A stretch of 64,000 bases of DNA from Candidatus Saccharimonadota bacterium (GTDB lineage: Bacteria > Patescibacteriota > Saccharimonadia > Saccharimonadales > UBA4665). Made by a program: the position numbers and the translations under genes. Location: positions 163,022-227,021 of the forward strand of contig JAQBRY010000001.1 of the NCBI GenBank assembly GCA_028286245.1. Reading direction: 5' to 3'. Positions 17,061 to 24,399 of this stretch are shown here, piece by piece (positions within the stretch are counted from its first letter, which is position 1; every line of letters begins with the position of its first letter). Under the pieces are notes generated by a model. That model was not told the origin of the DNA. It did no database searches and saw nothing but the letters and a program-made list of their open reading frames with translations.

Positions 17061-17624
17061 CTAGAGGCTCATTACTTCGACTTCTTTTGCCTTGGCAGCA
17101 GCTTCGACTTCGGCTCGTGTCTTGTTCATGGTCTCGTCGACTTGTTTTTCTATGCGTTTAGCGTCGTCTTCGCCGATTTCTTTGTCTTTTTTGGCCTTTC
17201 CAGTGGCATCGAGGGCATCATGGCGGGCATTACGAAGACGTACCATAGCCTCTTCTTGTTTTTGGCCAATTTGCTTGGCGATATCGCGGCGACGGTCTTC
17301 GGTAAGTGCCGGGATTGGCAGTCGAATCACGCGGCCGTCGTCGGTTGGATTAAGCCCGAGCTGTTGATTATTACGAATCGACGTTACGATTGCCTGCAGA
17401 TTGCTTGGATCAAACGGTGAAATTTGGATCAGCTGGGCTTCTGGCGTGGTAATGGTTGCCAGCTGATTAAGCGGCGTCTGAACGCCGTAGGCTTCGGCAG
17501 TGACGCCATCAAGCATTGCCGCACTGGCTCGGCCAGTTCGGAGGCTTTTTAAATCACTCTGAAAATGTTCCAGGGCTTGCTGAAATTTAGTTTGGGCACT
17601 TGAGACAATTTGATCTGTATTCAT
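17061..17624 (-). CDS. frr: Ribosome recycling factor
   Basis: 187 residues, normal length. With EF-G it splits post-termination ribosomes. Family features are the N-terminal three-helix bundle with FQSDLKSLRTGRA, the beta domain with PLNQLATITTPEAQ, SPFDPSNLQAIV and LGLNPTDDGRVIRLPIP, then the C-terminal helix EDDAKRIEKQVDE. In many bacteria frr follows rpsB-tsf-pyrH; here it sits 1.5 kb downstream of tsf, separated by small unknown genes, and has its own promoter-like element. Confidence 0.97.
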   Translation of the reverse strand: MNTDQIVSSAQTKFQQALEHFQSDLKSLRTGRASAAMLDGVTAEAYGVQTPLNQLATITTPEAQLIQISPFDPSNLQAIVTSIRNNQQLGLNPTDDGRVIRLPIPALTEDRRRDIAKQIGQKQEEAMVRLRNARHDALDATGKAKKDKEIGEDDAKRIEKQVDETMNKTRAEVEAAAKAKEVEVMSL

Positions 17625-17630
17625 AGCTCT

Positions 17631-17636
17631 ATCTTA
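17631..17636 (-). promoter_or_regulatory. -10 element of frr (predicted leaderless)
   Basis: Minus-strand TAAGAT, AGAGCT (6 nt), ATG at 17624. The hexamer is weaker than the others, but its spacing is identical. Confidence 0.42.
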
Positions 17637-17656
17637 AAGCATTTTACTGGCAGCAC

Positions 17657-18349
17657 CTAGTAGTGCTTGCCTTTATTACTATAGGTAGTCCTAAGAATAC
17701 CTGACCGGCTGCCAGCTACGCCAAAGGCTGCCGATCCCGCAGATGCCTTTACTGAGCTCTTGTGACGGGTATGAGCTGTCGGGCAGACTTCCGGCTGCAT
17801 CACCATCCGCGCCACACAAACCCCGCCATAACTTTCGAGATGCTGCCCGTATCGCACTTCTTTGCCACGATGCTTAACACTAAACGGCACCGGGCAGTAG
17901 TAAACTTCACTGGAAATAGCAAAACCGCTCATGCCACGTACCGTCAGGTCACTGTGCATACGAAACCCCCTGGTAAGAGTTCCCAGCACCATTTCGTTTA
18001 TTTCCAAGGACGCAGGTCTAGCACCTAGTCTTGAACCGTTGGCGCGAGTTTGTCCGCGCTCGGTGGCGCTCAGGAGCAGCTTGTACGGGTCTGCCAACTC
18101 TTCAATCCGAAGATCCTGCATGGAGCCGTGCAGATCTTTTGGCCGTAATAAATCCTCTAAATTCGTGCGCCTCTCCCAAGTTTGGTACATGGCGGTATCA
18201 AAATCAGTCTTTACAACTACTCCGTGGCCGCTGAGGTCCATTTCTTCTAATTTTTCGACAATATCAAGTACGACATCAGTTTCAAAAAATGGCATGTCTG
18301 CAAATTCATGCCGCGTTCCTACTGGTTCTGTTTCTGGGATGTTTGTCAT
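17657..18349 (-). CDS. Hypothetical protein, 230 residues
   Basis: No family recognised. Start chosen at MTNIPETEPVG (18349) with TTAGG just upstream; the longer frame to 18427 adds a hydrophobic leader that begins inside a TATAAT-like promoter region. The first 160 residues are acidic and mixed alpha/beta (FETDVVLDIVEKLEEMD). The C-terminal 60 residues are Ser/Arg/Lys-rich and look disordered (HKSSVKASAGSAAFGVAG). Occupies, with two small plus-strand genes, the place between tsf and frr where pyrH often lies, but it is not a kinase. Confidence 0.55.
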   Translation of the reverse strand: MTNIPETEPVGTRHEFADMPFFETDVVLDIVEKLEEMDLSGHGVVVKTDFDTAMYQTWERRTNLEDLLRPKDLHGSMQDLRIEELADPYKLLLSATERGQTRANGSRLGARPASLEINEMVLGTLTRGFRMHSDLTVRGMSGFAISSEVYYCPVPFSVKHRGKEVRYGQHLESYGGVCVARMVMQPEVCPTAHTRHKSSVKASAGSAAFGVAGSRSGILRTTYSNKGKHY

Positions 18350-18513
18350 AATACCTAACGATGATTTTAAGATTATTGGTAATGCCACCGTCTCTAATAA
18401 GTATATTATAACATTTAAACTATACATTATTCAAGCATAATCTATTAGAATTCTTACATCACAATCTAATCATACGCCTTATGCTTATGAAGCAACTAAA
18501 AAAGGAGTGCACC

Positions 18514-18654
18514 ATGGGAATGACAGACAAAATTATGGATAAACTAAACGGTCGCCACACGGGCAGTGGTTACACTATGGACGACGGCGTCCAGCACGAA
18601 AGTATGATGGCTAAAATGAAGCATTCATTCGGCCGTCTTCGGGGTCGCAACTAG
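18514..18654 (+). CDS. Small basic protein, 46 residues
   Basis: Short gene beginning MGMTDKIMDKLNG and ending SFGRLRGRN. Methionine- and lysine-rich with a basic C terminus. No membrane segment and no known family. Coding is supported by a textbook Shine-Dalgarno (AAAGGAG, 7 nt before the ATG) and by a strong rho-independent terminator 32 nt after the stop, so the gene forms a complete stand-alone unit. The high density of charged residues suggests nucleic-acid or ribosome binding, which is speculation. Confidence 0.72.
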   Translation: MGMTDKIMDKLNGRHTGSGYTMDDGVQHESMMAKMKHSFGRLRGRN

Positions 18655-18685
18655 CAATCGGACCGCGGTCGACCGCACCAACCGC

Positions 18686-18715
18686 AAAAAGAGCCGCTAT
18701 CAAGCGGCTCTTTTT
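18686..18715 (+). terminator. Rho-independent terminator
   Basis: AAAGAGCCGCT - ATCA - AGCGGCTCTTTTT: an 11-bp GC-rich stem, 4-nt loop and T-run. Ends the 46-codon gene; the A-run on the left also allows weaker function on the minus strand. Confidence 0.9.
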
Positions 18716-18775
18716 CATCCAGGCTTGTAATAATCTACTTGCAGGTATTTACTATCTGCTATAGGAGGAATACGT

Positions 18776-19141
18776 ATGCCAGGAATAGAAACCGACCCAC
18801 GAGCCCCAGAGCTTAGCATTGCCGATAAGTTACGTTGGTGCTTAAGCAATTTAGGCCAAAGAATCACCACTGTTGCCGTAAATCCGGCACAGCTTGACGC
18901 AAGCGTAGTAAGAGCCTGGGCTGACGGCAGCGTCCCCGCAGACAGCCAACCACGGGTCTCAATGCTCTACGACGCTGCAGCAAGAGTCAGCGAAGTGTAT
19001 GACGAACAAACGGCACGCGCGTTCCTGCGCAGCTCCAATCCGGACGCAGACGACATGTCGTTATTAACTGTTATTGCTCAGAGCGGCCCAGAAGAAGCTA
19101 GGGTTATTGTTGATCATTCCCTTCGTGCCTTCTTAGACTAG
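18776..19141 (+). CDS. Small protein resembling Xre-MbcA-ParS antitoxins
   Basis: 121 residues. The stretch VVRAWADGSVPADSQPR is like the recognition region of an HTH (V-x-x-W-x-x-G-x-x-P). The C-terminal half (LYDAAARVSEVYDEQ, ARAFLRSSNPDADDMS, LLTVIAQSGPEEARVIV) resembles the toxin-binding domain of MbcA/ParS-type antitoxins (y-x-x-a-x-x-L, FL-x-x-x-NP, li-x-x-G-x-x-e-x-V). No RES-domain toxin is adjacent. Strong AGGAGG Shine-Dalgarno 6 nt before the ATG. Its stop codon overlaps the stop of convergent tsf. An orphan regulator is possible; the family call is tentative. Confidence 0.6.
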   Translation: MPGIETDPRAPELSIADKLRWCLSNLGQRITTVAVNPAQLDASVVRAWADGSVPADSQPRVSMLYDAAARVSEVYDEQTARAFLRSSNPDADDMSLLTVIAQSGPEEARVIVDHSLRAFLD

Positions 19142-19737
19142 TCGTCGCGTTCGCCGAGGGCGATGCGGGAGAACCGGCGCACAACGATGTTCTCGTTGAG
19201 GCGGGCATTGTGGTCCTTAACCAAGTCGCCAACAGTAATGTCGGGATTCTTGATGTAGGGCTGCTCAAGCAGGCAGCGCTCTGCAAAGTGCTTCTTAACC
19301 TGGCCTTCGACAATTTTGTCGACCATCTCGGCTGGCTTGCCGTCGGCAAGGGCTTTTTCGCTAAACTCTGCCTTAACCTTGGCAACTTCTTCGGCTGGAA
19401 TGTCCTCAATGCTCACGTACAAAGGCGCGCTGGCAGCAATGTGCATAGCTACGTCCTTTAAAAGTGCGCCAAAGATTTCGCCGCGTGCCACAAAGTCGGT
19501 CTCGGAGTTGATTTCAACCACTACACCGATGCGGCCGTCGTGATTGTAGGTGCCAATCAGGCCTTCGCGGGCTTCGCGTTCGCCACGCTTGTCGGCCTTG
19601 GTGAGGCCCTTTTTGCGCATGGCTTCGAGGGCCGTGTCAAAGTCGCCGTTGTTTTCGTCGAGGGCTTTTTTAGCGTCGGTGAGCCCCACGCCGGTTAAGT
19701 CTTTTAGTCGCTTAATTGTTTCAATATCAACTGCCAT
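19138..19737 (-). CDS. tsf: Elongation factor Ts
   Basis: 199 residues, shorter than the E. coli protein (283) but typical of compact EF-Ts. Guanine-nucleotide exchange factor for EF-Tu. The N-terminal UBA-like domain holds IKRLKDLTGVGLTDAKKAL, and the core has EINSETDFVARGEIF, the family signature. AAGGAG lies just before the ATG. It follows rpsB by 29 nt in the conserved rpsB-tsf order, on the same transcript. Confidence 0.97.
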   Translation of the reverse strand: MAVDIETIKRLKDLTGVGLTDAKKALDENNGDFDTALEAMRKKGLTKADKRGEREAREGLIGTYNHDGRIGVVVEINSETDFVARGEIFGALLKDVAMHIAASAPLYVSIEDIPAEEVAKVKAEFSEKALADGKPAEMVDKIVEGQVKKHFAERCLLEQPYIKNPDITVGDLVKDHNARLNENIVVRRFSRIALGERDD

Positions 19738-19766
19738 GGAAGTCTCCTTATCTTTTGGTAGAGGGT

Positions 19767-20537
19767 TTATTCGCCGCTATTAACAATAGGGGTTGGTGCA
19801 GCTTCAGCAGCTACTTCGGTCTTATCGGGTGTATCTTGGTTTTTCTTAGACTTGTTCTTGCCTTCGTTAACGGCGCTGGCAAAGTAATCAGCCATTAGCT
19901 GAATAGTTTTGATGGCGTCATCGTTGGCAGGAATCGGGTATTTAACCAGGCTGGGATCAGCGTTGGTGTCGGTAAGGGCTACAATCGGGATCTTCAGCTT
20001 AGTTGCTTCGCGGACAGCATTAACATCGTGGGTGATATCAATAATAACCACAGCGCCGGGACGGCTGTTCATTTCCTTGATGCCACCGTACAGGCGGTTG
20101 AGTTCGTCGATTTCTTCCTGAAAACGCTGAACCTCAAGCTTGTTGTACTTGTTGGCCAGTTCGCCGTTGGCCATCTTGGTTTCGAGGTCAACCAGGTGCT
20201 TTACGCGGCCGCCGATGGTGTTCCAGTTAGTAATCATGCCGCCGAGCCAACGCTCAGTCACAAATGGCATGCCAGTGTCTTCGGCCAGCTTCTTGACGAT
20301 GTCCTGAGCTTGGCGCTTAGTGCCTACAAACAAGATTTGCTTGCCGGCAGCTGCGGTGTCACTCAAGAAATGCAGTGCAGTCTCGAGGTTGGTAACCGTC
20401 TTAGTAAGATCAATGATGTGCGTACCATTCCGCTTGGAGTGGATGTACTGCGCCATCTTAGGGTGCCAGCGACTGGTCTTGTGACCAAAGTGCGCGCCGG
20501 CTTCTAATAGTTGTTTGATGTCGACTTCTGTCGCCAT
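19767..20537 (-). CDS. rpsB: 30S ribosomal protein S2
   Basis: 256 residues. Signatures are LLEAGAHFGHKTSRWHPKM at the N terminus, LFVGTKRQAQDIV, RWLGGMITNW and VVIIDITHDVNAVREA plus VALTDTNADP. The last about 30 residues are a charged, probably disordered tail (NEGKNKSKKNQ). First gene of the rpsB-tsf unit, preceded by a leader of roughly 70-90 nt with a hairpin. Confidence 0.98.
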   Translation of the reverse strand: MATEVDIKQLLEAGAHFGHKTSRWHPKMAQYIHSKRNGTHIIDLTKTVTNLETALHFLSDTAAAGKQILFVGTKRQAQDIVKKLAEDTGMPFVTERWLGGMITNWNTIGGRVKHLVDLETKMANGELANKYNKLEVQRFQEEIDELNRLYGGIKEMNSRPGAVVIIDITHDVNAVREATKLKIPIVALTDTNADPSLVKYPIPANDDAIKTIQLMADYFASAVNEGKNKSKKNQDTPDKTEVAAEAAPTPIVNSGE

Positions 20538-20566
20538 AATTTATGCCTTTCTCTTGATCTAGGGTG

Positions 20567-20596
20567 CTCCAGCTGCCCTGCACGGGTTGAGCTGGA
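20567..20596 (-). promoter_or_regulatory. Hairpin in rpsB leader, possible S2 autoregulatory element
   Basis: CTCCAGCT and AGCTGGAG are inverted around CCC...GGG, about 30-60 nt before the rpsB start on the minus strand. Ribosomal protein leaders, including rpsB in other bacteria, often carry such structures for feedback control. No match to a specific known motif can be claimed. Confidence 0.42.
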
Positions 20597-20647
20597 GAGG
20601 TATAATTCCCTAAACTGCTTAATTAGTTGTAGGCCCATAATAACAGA

Positions 20648-20677
20648 TGAGCCAAGGAGTTACAACCCCTTGGCTCA
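20648..20677 (-). terminator. Strong hairpin after the 94-residue gene
   Basis: TGAGCCAAGGAGT and the complementary ACCCCTTGGCTCA flank a short loop (13-bp stem with one mismatch). It lies 20 nt downstream of the minus-strand gene ending at 20697 and upstream of rpsB. The following T-tract is poor, so termination strength is uncertain. Confidence 0.5.
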
Positions 20678-20696
20678 GTCAGCGCGGTAGAAAAAT

Positions 20697-20981
20697 TTAG
20701 CGAAGATCAGTTGGCGAAACGACGCGCACCTGAAGCTGCTGGGCAACTTCTTCGATCTGAGTTACTTCGATAGCACCACCATGTGCTTGTTCACTGGCGT
20801 CACGTTGTGCTTCTACGAAGTTGCTGATTGCGTTCGGGTTTTGGCTAATGTGGTTAGGACCTTCCTCGAGCTGCCGGTTTACACGGCTAATCGCTAATAC
20901 TGTTCCAGCAAGTTGCAAAGGGTTAAGCTTAGGAGCTGTTTCTGTGGTTTGTAATGAGAGATCTTCGTGTTTTGTTGTCAT
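20697..20981 (-). CDS. Hypothetical protein, 94 residues
   Basis: Not recognised. A Gln/Asn-rich soluble protein starting MTTKHEDLSLQTTETAPK. A helical stretch LQLAGTVLAISRVNRQLEE in the middle is too short and charged to be a membrane segment. No cysteines. It sits alone between rpsB and the divergent rpmE. A TAAGCATAAC-type AT-rich promoter region lies upstream. Confidence 0.5.
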   Translation of the reverse strand: MTTKHEDLSLQTTETAPKLNPLQLAGTVLAISRVNRQLEEGPNHISQNPNAISNFVEAQRDASEQAHGGAIEVTQIEEVAQQLQVRVVSPTDLR

Positions 20982-21141
20982 GTCTAAATACTATCATAGT
21001 TATGCTTAAATGTCAATTATAGTTCCCTGCTTGAGCGGTTGACCGAGAGCTAACAGAGGTGTATACTTGTTTAGATTACATTATGTTGACTGCGGCGTCG
21101 CTCACCGCTAACCAACTCAATTATTGAGCATGAGGACTAGT

Positions 21142-21507
21142 ATGAAAAAAGATTTACACCCAACTACCTACCGGCTTGTGGTTTTCGAAGACCTTAACAA
21201 CGGCGCCCGCATTATCACCCGCTCAACGGTTGCGACCGAAGATAAAACCAAGTGGGACGATGGTAACGAATATCCACTCGTTAAGGTGCACATCACTAGC
21301 GCCTCTCACCCATTCTTTACGGGCGAAGAACGTATCCTCGACATCGAAGGCCGCGTGGACAAATTCAAGGCCCGTGCTGCTGCCGGTGAAGCCGCCAAAG
21401 ACAAGCGCGCTGCTGCCGCTCAAAAGGCTGCCAAGCGAACTGCTGCCAAGATCGAAAAAGCCGAAACTGTCGCCGCTGCTACGCCAGCTGCTAAAAAAGC
21501 AGCCTAG
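21142..21507 (+). CDS. rpmE2: 50S ribosomal protein L31 type B with long basic tail
   Basis: 121 residues from ATG 21142 (TGAGGA lies 7 nt upstream; an in-frame ATG at 21124 lacks this). The first 85 residues match type B L31: MKKDLHPTTYRLVVFEDL, SHPFFTG and a downstream GRVDKF. The zinc-binding cysteines of type A are absent, as expected for the C- form. The remaining 35 residues are an Ala/Lys-rich extension (AAAAQKAAKRTAAK), a form common in CPR and actinobacterial L31. A clear terminator follows. Confidence 0.93.
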   Translation: MKKDLHPTTYRLVVFEDLNNGARIITRSTVATEDKTKWDDGNEYPLVKVHITSASHPFFTGEERILDIEGRVDKFKARAAAGEAAKDKRAAAAQKAAKRTAAKIEKAETVAAATPAAKKAA

Positions 21508-21516
21508 CTACTTTAT

Positions 21517-21563
21517 AAGACGTCATCCTGCTGATTATTCGGCGCACGGGGTGACGTCTTTTT
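21517..21563 (+). terminator. Rho-independent terminator after rpmE2
   Basis: AAGACGTCA at 21517-21525 pairs with TGACGTCTT at 21552-21560, followed by a T-run; the loop is long (about 26 nt) and can form an inner CC/GG extension. Ten nt after the rpmE2 stop. Confidence 0.75.
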
Positions 21564-21603
21564 ATACCTTTACGCTAACCGTTAAACCCTATAGGCTATA
21601 TGC

Positions 21604-22662
21604 ATGGATGCAAAAGAACAAAAGTTTCGAGATGAGCTACAGGAGCTGGACAACCAGCTCCAGGACCCAGCCATCTATAGCGACAAAAGTTACCCTAAGC
21701 TCGCCAAGCGCAAGAGCTACCTAGAAGACATCCTGGCGCTGTTTGATGAAAAGGCCAAGTTGCTGAGCGACCGCACCGAGGCAATTGAACTACGGTCCAG
21801 CTCGGATAGCGAGCTGCACGATATGGCTGAACTAGAGCTTGAAGAGCTCGAGCCAAAAATTACTGCAAACGAAGAAAAGCTGATTACTGCCCTAACTCCT
21901 CAGGACCCGAACAACGAACGCGACGTGATAATAGAAATTCGAGCAGCCGCTGGCGGCGATGAAGCCAGTCTGTTTGCCGGCGAACTCTACCGCATGTACG
22001 CCCGCTGGGCCGAGACCAAAAACTTTAAAATTGAGATTTTGACCGAGAGCGCCAACGAAATTGGCGGTTACAAAGACCTAACTTTTGGCATGCACGGCGT
22101 GGAGGTTTATAAATATATGAAGTTTGAGGCCGGCGTGCACCGCGTGCAGCGCGTCCCGACTACCGAAAGCCAAGGCCGCATTCATACCTCGACTGTTACC
22201 GTTGCCGTCCTCCCCGAGGCCGAAGAATCCGAAATAGAGATTAACCCTAACGACCTGCGCATTGATGTCTACCGCTCCGGCGGCCACGGCGGCCAGTCCG
22301 TGAACACCACCGACTCCGCCGTTCGTATTACGCACCTGCCCTCGGGCCTGGTGGTATCAAACCAGGATGAAAAGTCGCAGATCAAAAACAAGGCCAAGGC
22401 CATGGGAGTACTGCGGGCCCGCTTGCTGCAGCAAAAAATTGACGCCGAGCAACAGCAGCTGTCGGATTCGCGTAAAAAACTAATCGGCACCGGTGACCGC
22501 TCTGAAAAAATCCGGACCTACAACTTTCCGCAGGACCGCATCACCGATCACCGCATCGGCTACAGTCGCTCCAACATCCCTGCCGCCCTCGCCGGCGACA
22601 TCGACGACCTCATAGAAGCCCTCCTGGCTGCCGAACACGAACTTCTTAGCGAAGAAGCTTGA
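21604..22662 (+). CDS. prfA: Peptide chain release factor 1
   Basis: 352 residues. Reads UAA and UAG and triggers peptide release. The catalytic GGQ is in [17 protein letters not shown]. The codon-reading loop carries P-T-T in [14 protein letters not shown], fitting the RF1 PxT tripeptide and not the RF2 SPF. RF1 alone cannot read UGA, yet this gene itself ends in TGA, so an RF2 must be encoded elsewhere. The gene overlaps the next start (TGATG) and leads a three-gene unit ending with prmC, which methylates its GGQ glutamine. Confidence 0.97.
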   Translation: MDAKEQKFRDELQELDNQLQDPAIYSDKSYPKLAKRKSYLEDILALFDEKAKLLSDRTEAIELRSSSDSELHDMAELELEELEPKITANEEKLITALTPQDPNNERDVIIEIRAAAGGDEASLFAGELYRMYARWAETKNFKIEILTESANEIGGYKDLTFGMHGVEVYKYMKFEAGVHRVQRVPTTESQGRIHTSTVTVAVLPEAEESEIEINPNDLRIDVYRSGGHGGQSVNTTDSAVRITHLPSGLVVSNQDEKSQIKNKAKAMGVLRARLLQQKIDAEQQQLSDSRKKLIGTGDRSEKIRTYNFPQDRITDHRIGYSRSNIPAALAGDIDDLIEALLAAEHELLSEEA

Positions 22663-23177
22663 TGAAAGTTCTAATTTCAGGTGATGCCGGTTCTGGCAAA
22701 ACGGCTGTAATACAAGAGTTAGTGAACCGCGGGTATACTGCTTACAGTACGGAGGAGCTACCTGGTGTAAATATACACATAGTGAAGGCAACAGGAGAGA
22801 TCGTTGACCGTCCCCCTGCTCCAGTCAACTATTCTGTGTACTCGGCAAGCTGGGACAGAGCAAAGTTAATTGATTTGCTCGAATCCGATGAGCTCGTTTT
22901 TATTGCCGACCTTAACAGCCACCTTAAAGATTTTTATGAACTCTTTGACAAATTTATTGTCCTTACTATTGATAAAGAGACACAGCGCCACAGGTTACTG
23001 AACCGGACCTCAAATCCTTATGGCTATGGGAAACATCCGGAAGAGCTCAAAGCTATCCTGGAATATCACGACCGAATGCAAGTGTCCTTATTACAAGCGC
23101 CTGGGGTAATAGGAATCAATGCCACGCAGCCGCTAACCGCCGTTGCCGATGAATGCATTAGACGTTTAGCCTTATGA
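22662..23177 (+). CDS. P-loop nucleotide-binding kinase-like protein
   Basis: 171 residues. A Walker A motif is near the N terminus (ISGDAGSGKTAVIQEL). The rest has the layout of small P-loop kinases: VFIADLNSH in the Walker B position and a basic LID-like segment (RHRLLNRTSNPYGYGKH). Similar proteins are annotated as AAA_33/adenylate-kinase-like; the substrate is unknown. Its ATG overlaps the prfA stop by one base and its stop overlaps the prmC start (ATGA), so it is translationally coupled between release factor and release-factor methylase. An in-frame TTG one codon earlier is less likely as start. Confidence 0.78.
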   Translation: MKVLISGDAGSGKTAVIQELVNRGYTAYSTEELPGVNIHIVKATGEIVDRPPAPVNYSVYSASWDRAKLIDLLESDELVFIADLNSHLKDFYELFDKFIVLTIDKETQRHRLLNRTSNPYGYGKHPEELKAILEYHDRMQVSLLQAPGVIGINATQPLTAVADECIRRLAL

Positions 23178-24103
23178 ATATTAACGACTGGACTCATGCC
23201 GCCGTACAAACACTGCGACTAGTGGATATACCGATGGCTCGGCTGGACGCTTTGGTGCTGCTGGAAGACCGGCTCGGTAAGGATCGGGGCTGGGTTTTGG
23301 CACACCCGGAGTATGAGATTTCTGATGATGATAAAAATGTGCTCGACGGACTGGTTGCCCGGCGGGCTCGTCACGTTCCGCTCGCTCAGCTGCGCGGACA
23401 TGCCGAATTTTATGGCCGTGAATTCGTAATTTCGGCGGCAGTCTTACAACCACGACCCGAAAGCGAGGCGATGATTGAAGCTCTTCTAAAAATTGTGTCC
23501 GAAAGGCCCAATTGGCCGGTTGTGTCCAAACAGGCCATAAATGGTACTCAGCCTATAAACCTCAAAAATGCACCGTCTGTTGCCCCTAAAAGTGATCCTA
23601 ACGCCGTATTTGGCCCGCGGATTGCAGACGTGGGTGCAGGCAGTGGTGCACTGGGTATTACCGCTCAATTAGAGGTTCCGGAGGCCTCGGTAGACCTATT
23701 AGAGATAGATGATGATGCCATACAGATTGCCAAAGTGAACGTTATTAATCACACAACAGGTACACGTATTATAAAAAGTGACCTATTAGCACAGTCCCCT
23801 AAAGATTACGATATATTGCTGTGTAACCTGCCCTACGTGCCAGATGATTATAAAATTAACGAGGCTGCAAAGTACGAGCCCGCTATTGCTCTGTTTGGCG
23901 GGCCGGATGGACTCGATTTATTTCGGAAACTTTTTGCCCAAATTAAAATCGTTGAAAAAAAGCCGTTGTATATTTTATTTGAGTCATTTCCGGTGCAACA
24001 ACCGGACTTACAACGGCTAGCTGCAGCGCATGGCTATTCTCAACAGACGACTGATGATTTTATTAGCGTTTTTTATTTAGCGTCGGCGCTCAATACATTG
24101 TAA
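23174..24103 (+). CDS. prmC: Release factor glutamine N5-methyltransferase, variant active site
   Basis: 309 residues. An N-terminal helical bundle (ARLDALVLLEDRLGK, 1-80) binds the release factor and is followed by the SAM-dependent methyltransferase domain with IADVGAGSGALGIT (motif I) and LLEIDDDA (motif II). The catalytic motif, normally N-P-P-Y, reads N-L-P-Y (LCNLPYVPDD). A 30-35 residue insertion with low complexity (about 113-147) separates the domains. It directly follows prfA and the P-loop gene, and this context supports PrmC over other N-methylases. Confidence 0.88.
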   Translation: MNINDWTHAAVQTLRLVDIPMARLDALVLLEDRLGKDRGWVLAHPEYEISDDDKNVLDGLVARRARHVPLAQLRGHAEFYGREFVISAAVLQPRPESEAMIEALLKIVSERPNWPVVSKQAINGTQPINLKNAPSVAPKSDPNAVFGPRIADVGAGSGALGITAQLEVPEASVDLLEIDDDAIQIAKVNVINHTTGTRIIKSDLLAQSPKDYDILLCNLPYVPDDYKINEAAKYEPAIALFGGPDGLDLFRKLFAQIKIVEKKPLYILFESFPVQQPDLQRLAAAHGYSQQTTDDFISVFYLASALNTL

Positions 24104-24130
24104 GCCGGTTATCGTTTAAAACAACTTAAA

Positions 24131-24155
24131 GTGGTGCGTACGCACCAGATTTTTA
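24131..24155 (+). terminator. Palindrome with T-tract after prmC
   Basis: GGTGCGTACGCACC (24133-24146) is a perfect 14-nt palindrome that can fold as GGTGC-GTAC-GCACC, followed by AGATTTTT. It is probably a weak terminator for the prfA-prmC unit; a protein-binding operator is the alternative. Confidence 0.5.
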
Positions 24156-24345
24156 AGCGCCCTGCCTATGTTTGGTTTTGGAGTTTTAGGCGCTCGCGCT
24201 TAGCTAGTGGTGCAAAATATGCCTATTGCACGGCAATAATCTGCGCACATTAATAATTGTGGCCGCTCGGTTTTGGCCTAGGCCTGCAGGCACGTTTACG
24301 ACGCATTATGTGAACAATAATATGAGCTAAGCCTAAACTGTTACA

Positions 24346-24377
24346 AAAAACAAGGAGGTGTGGGCCTCCTTGTTTTT
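24346..24377. terminator. Bidirectional rho-independent terminator
   Basis: AAAAACAAGGAGG - TGTGGG - CCTCCTTGTTTTT, a 13-bp perfect stem with A and T runs on both sides, between the convergent prmC and nrdJ genes. The stretch 24156-24345 holds no ORF with a start signal and no recognised RNA; it contains a small GGCCTAGGCC palindrome. Confidence 0.92.
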
Positions 24378-24399
24378 GTGTAATGACTAGGGCTGCTGC

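Noticed and set aside
21604..23177. UGA recoding, as in Gracilibacteria and Absconditabacteria
   Set aside because: TGA is used as the terminal codon of prfA, the P-loop kinase, parB and the 40-codon gene at natural protein ends, and no large ORF contains an in-frame TGA. The standard bacterial code fits.
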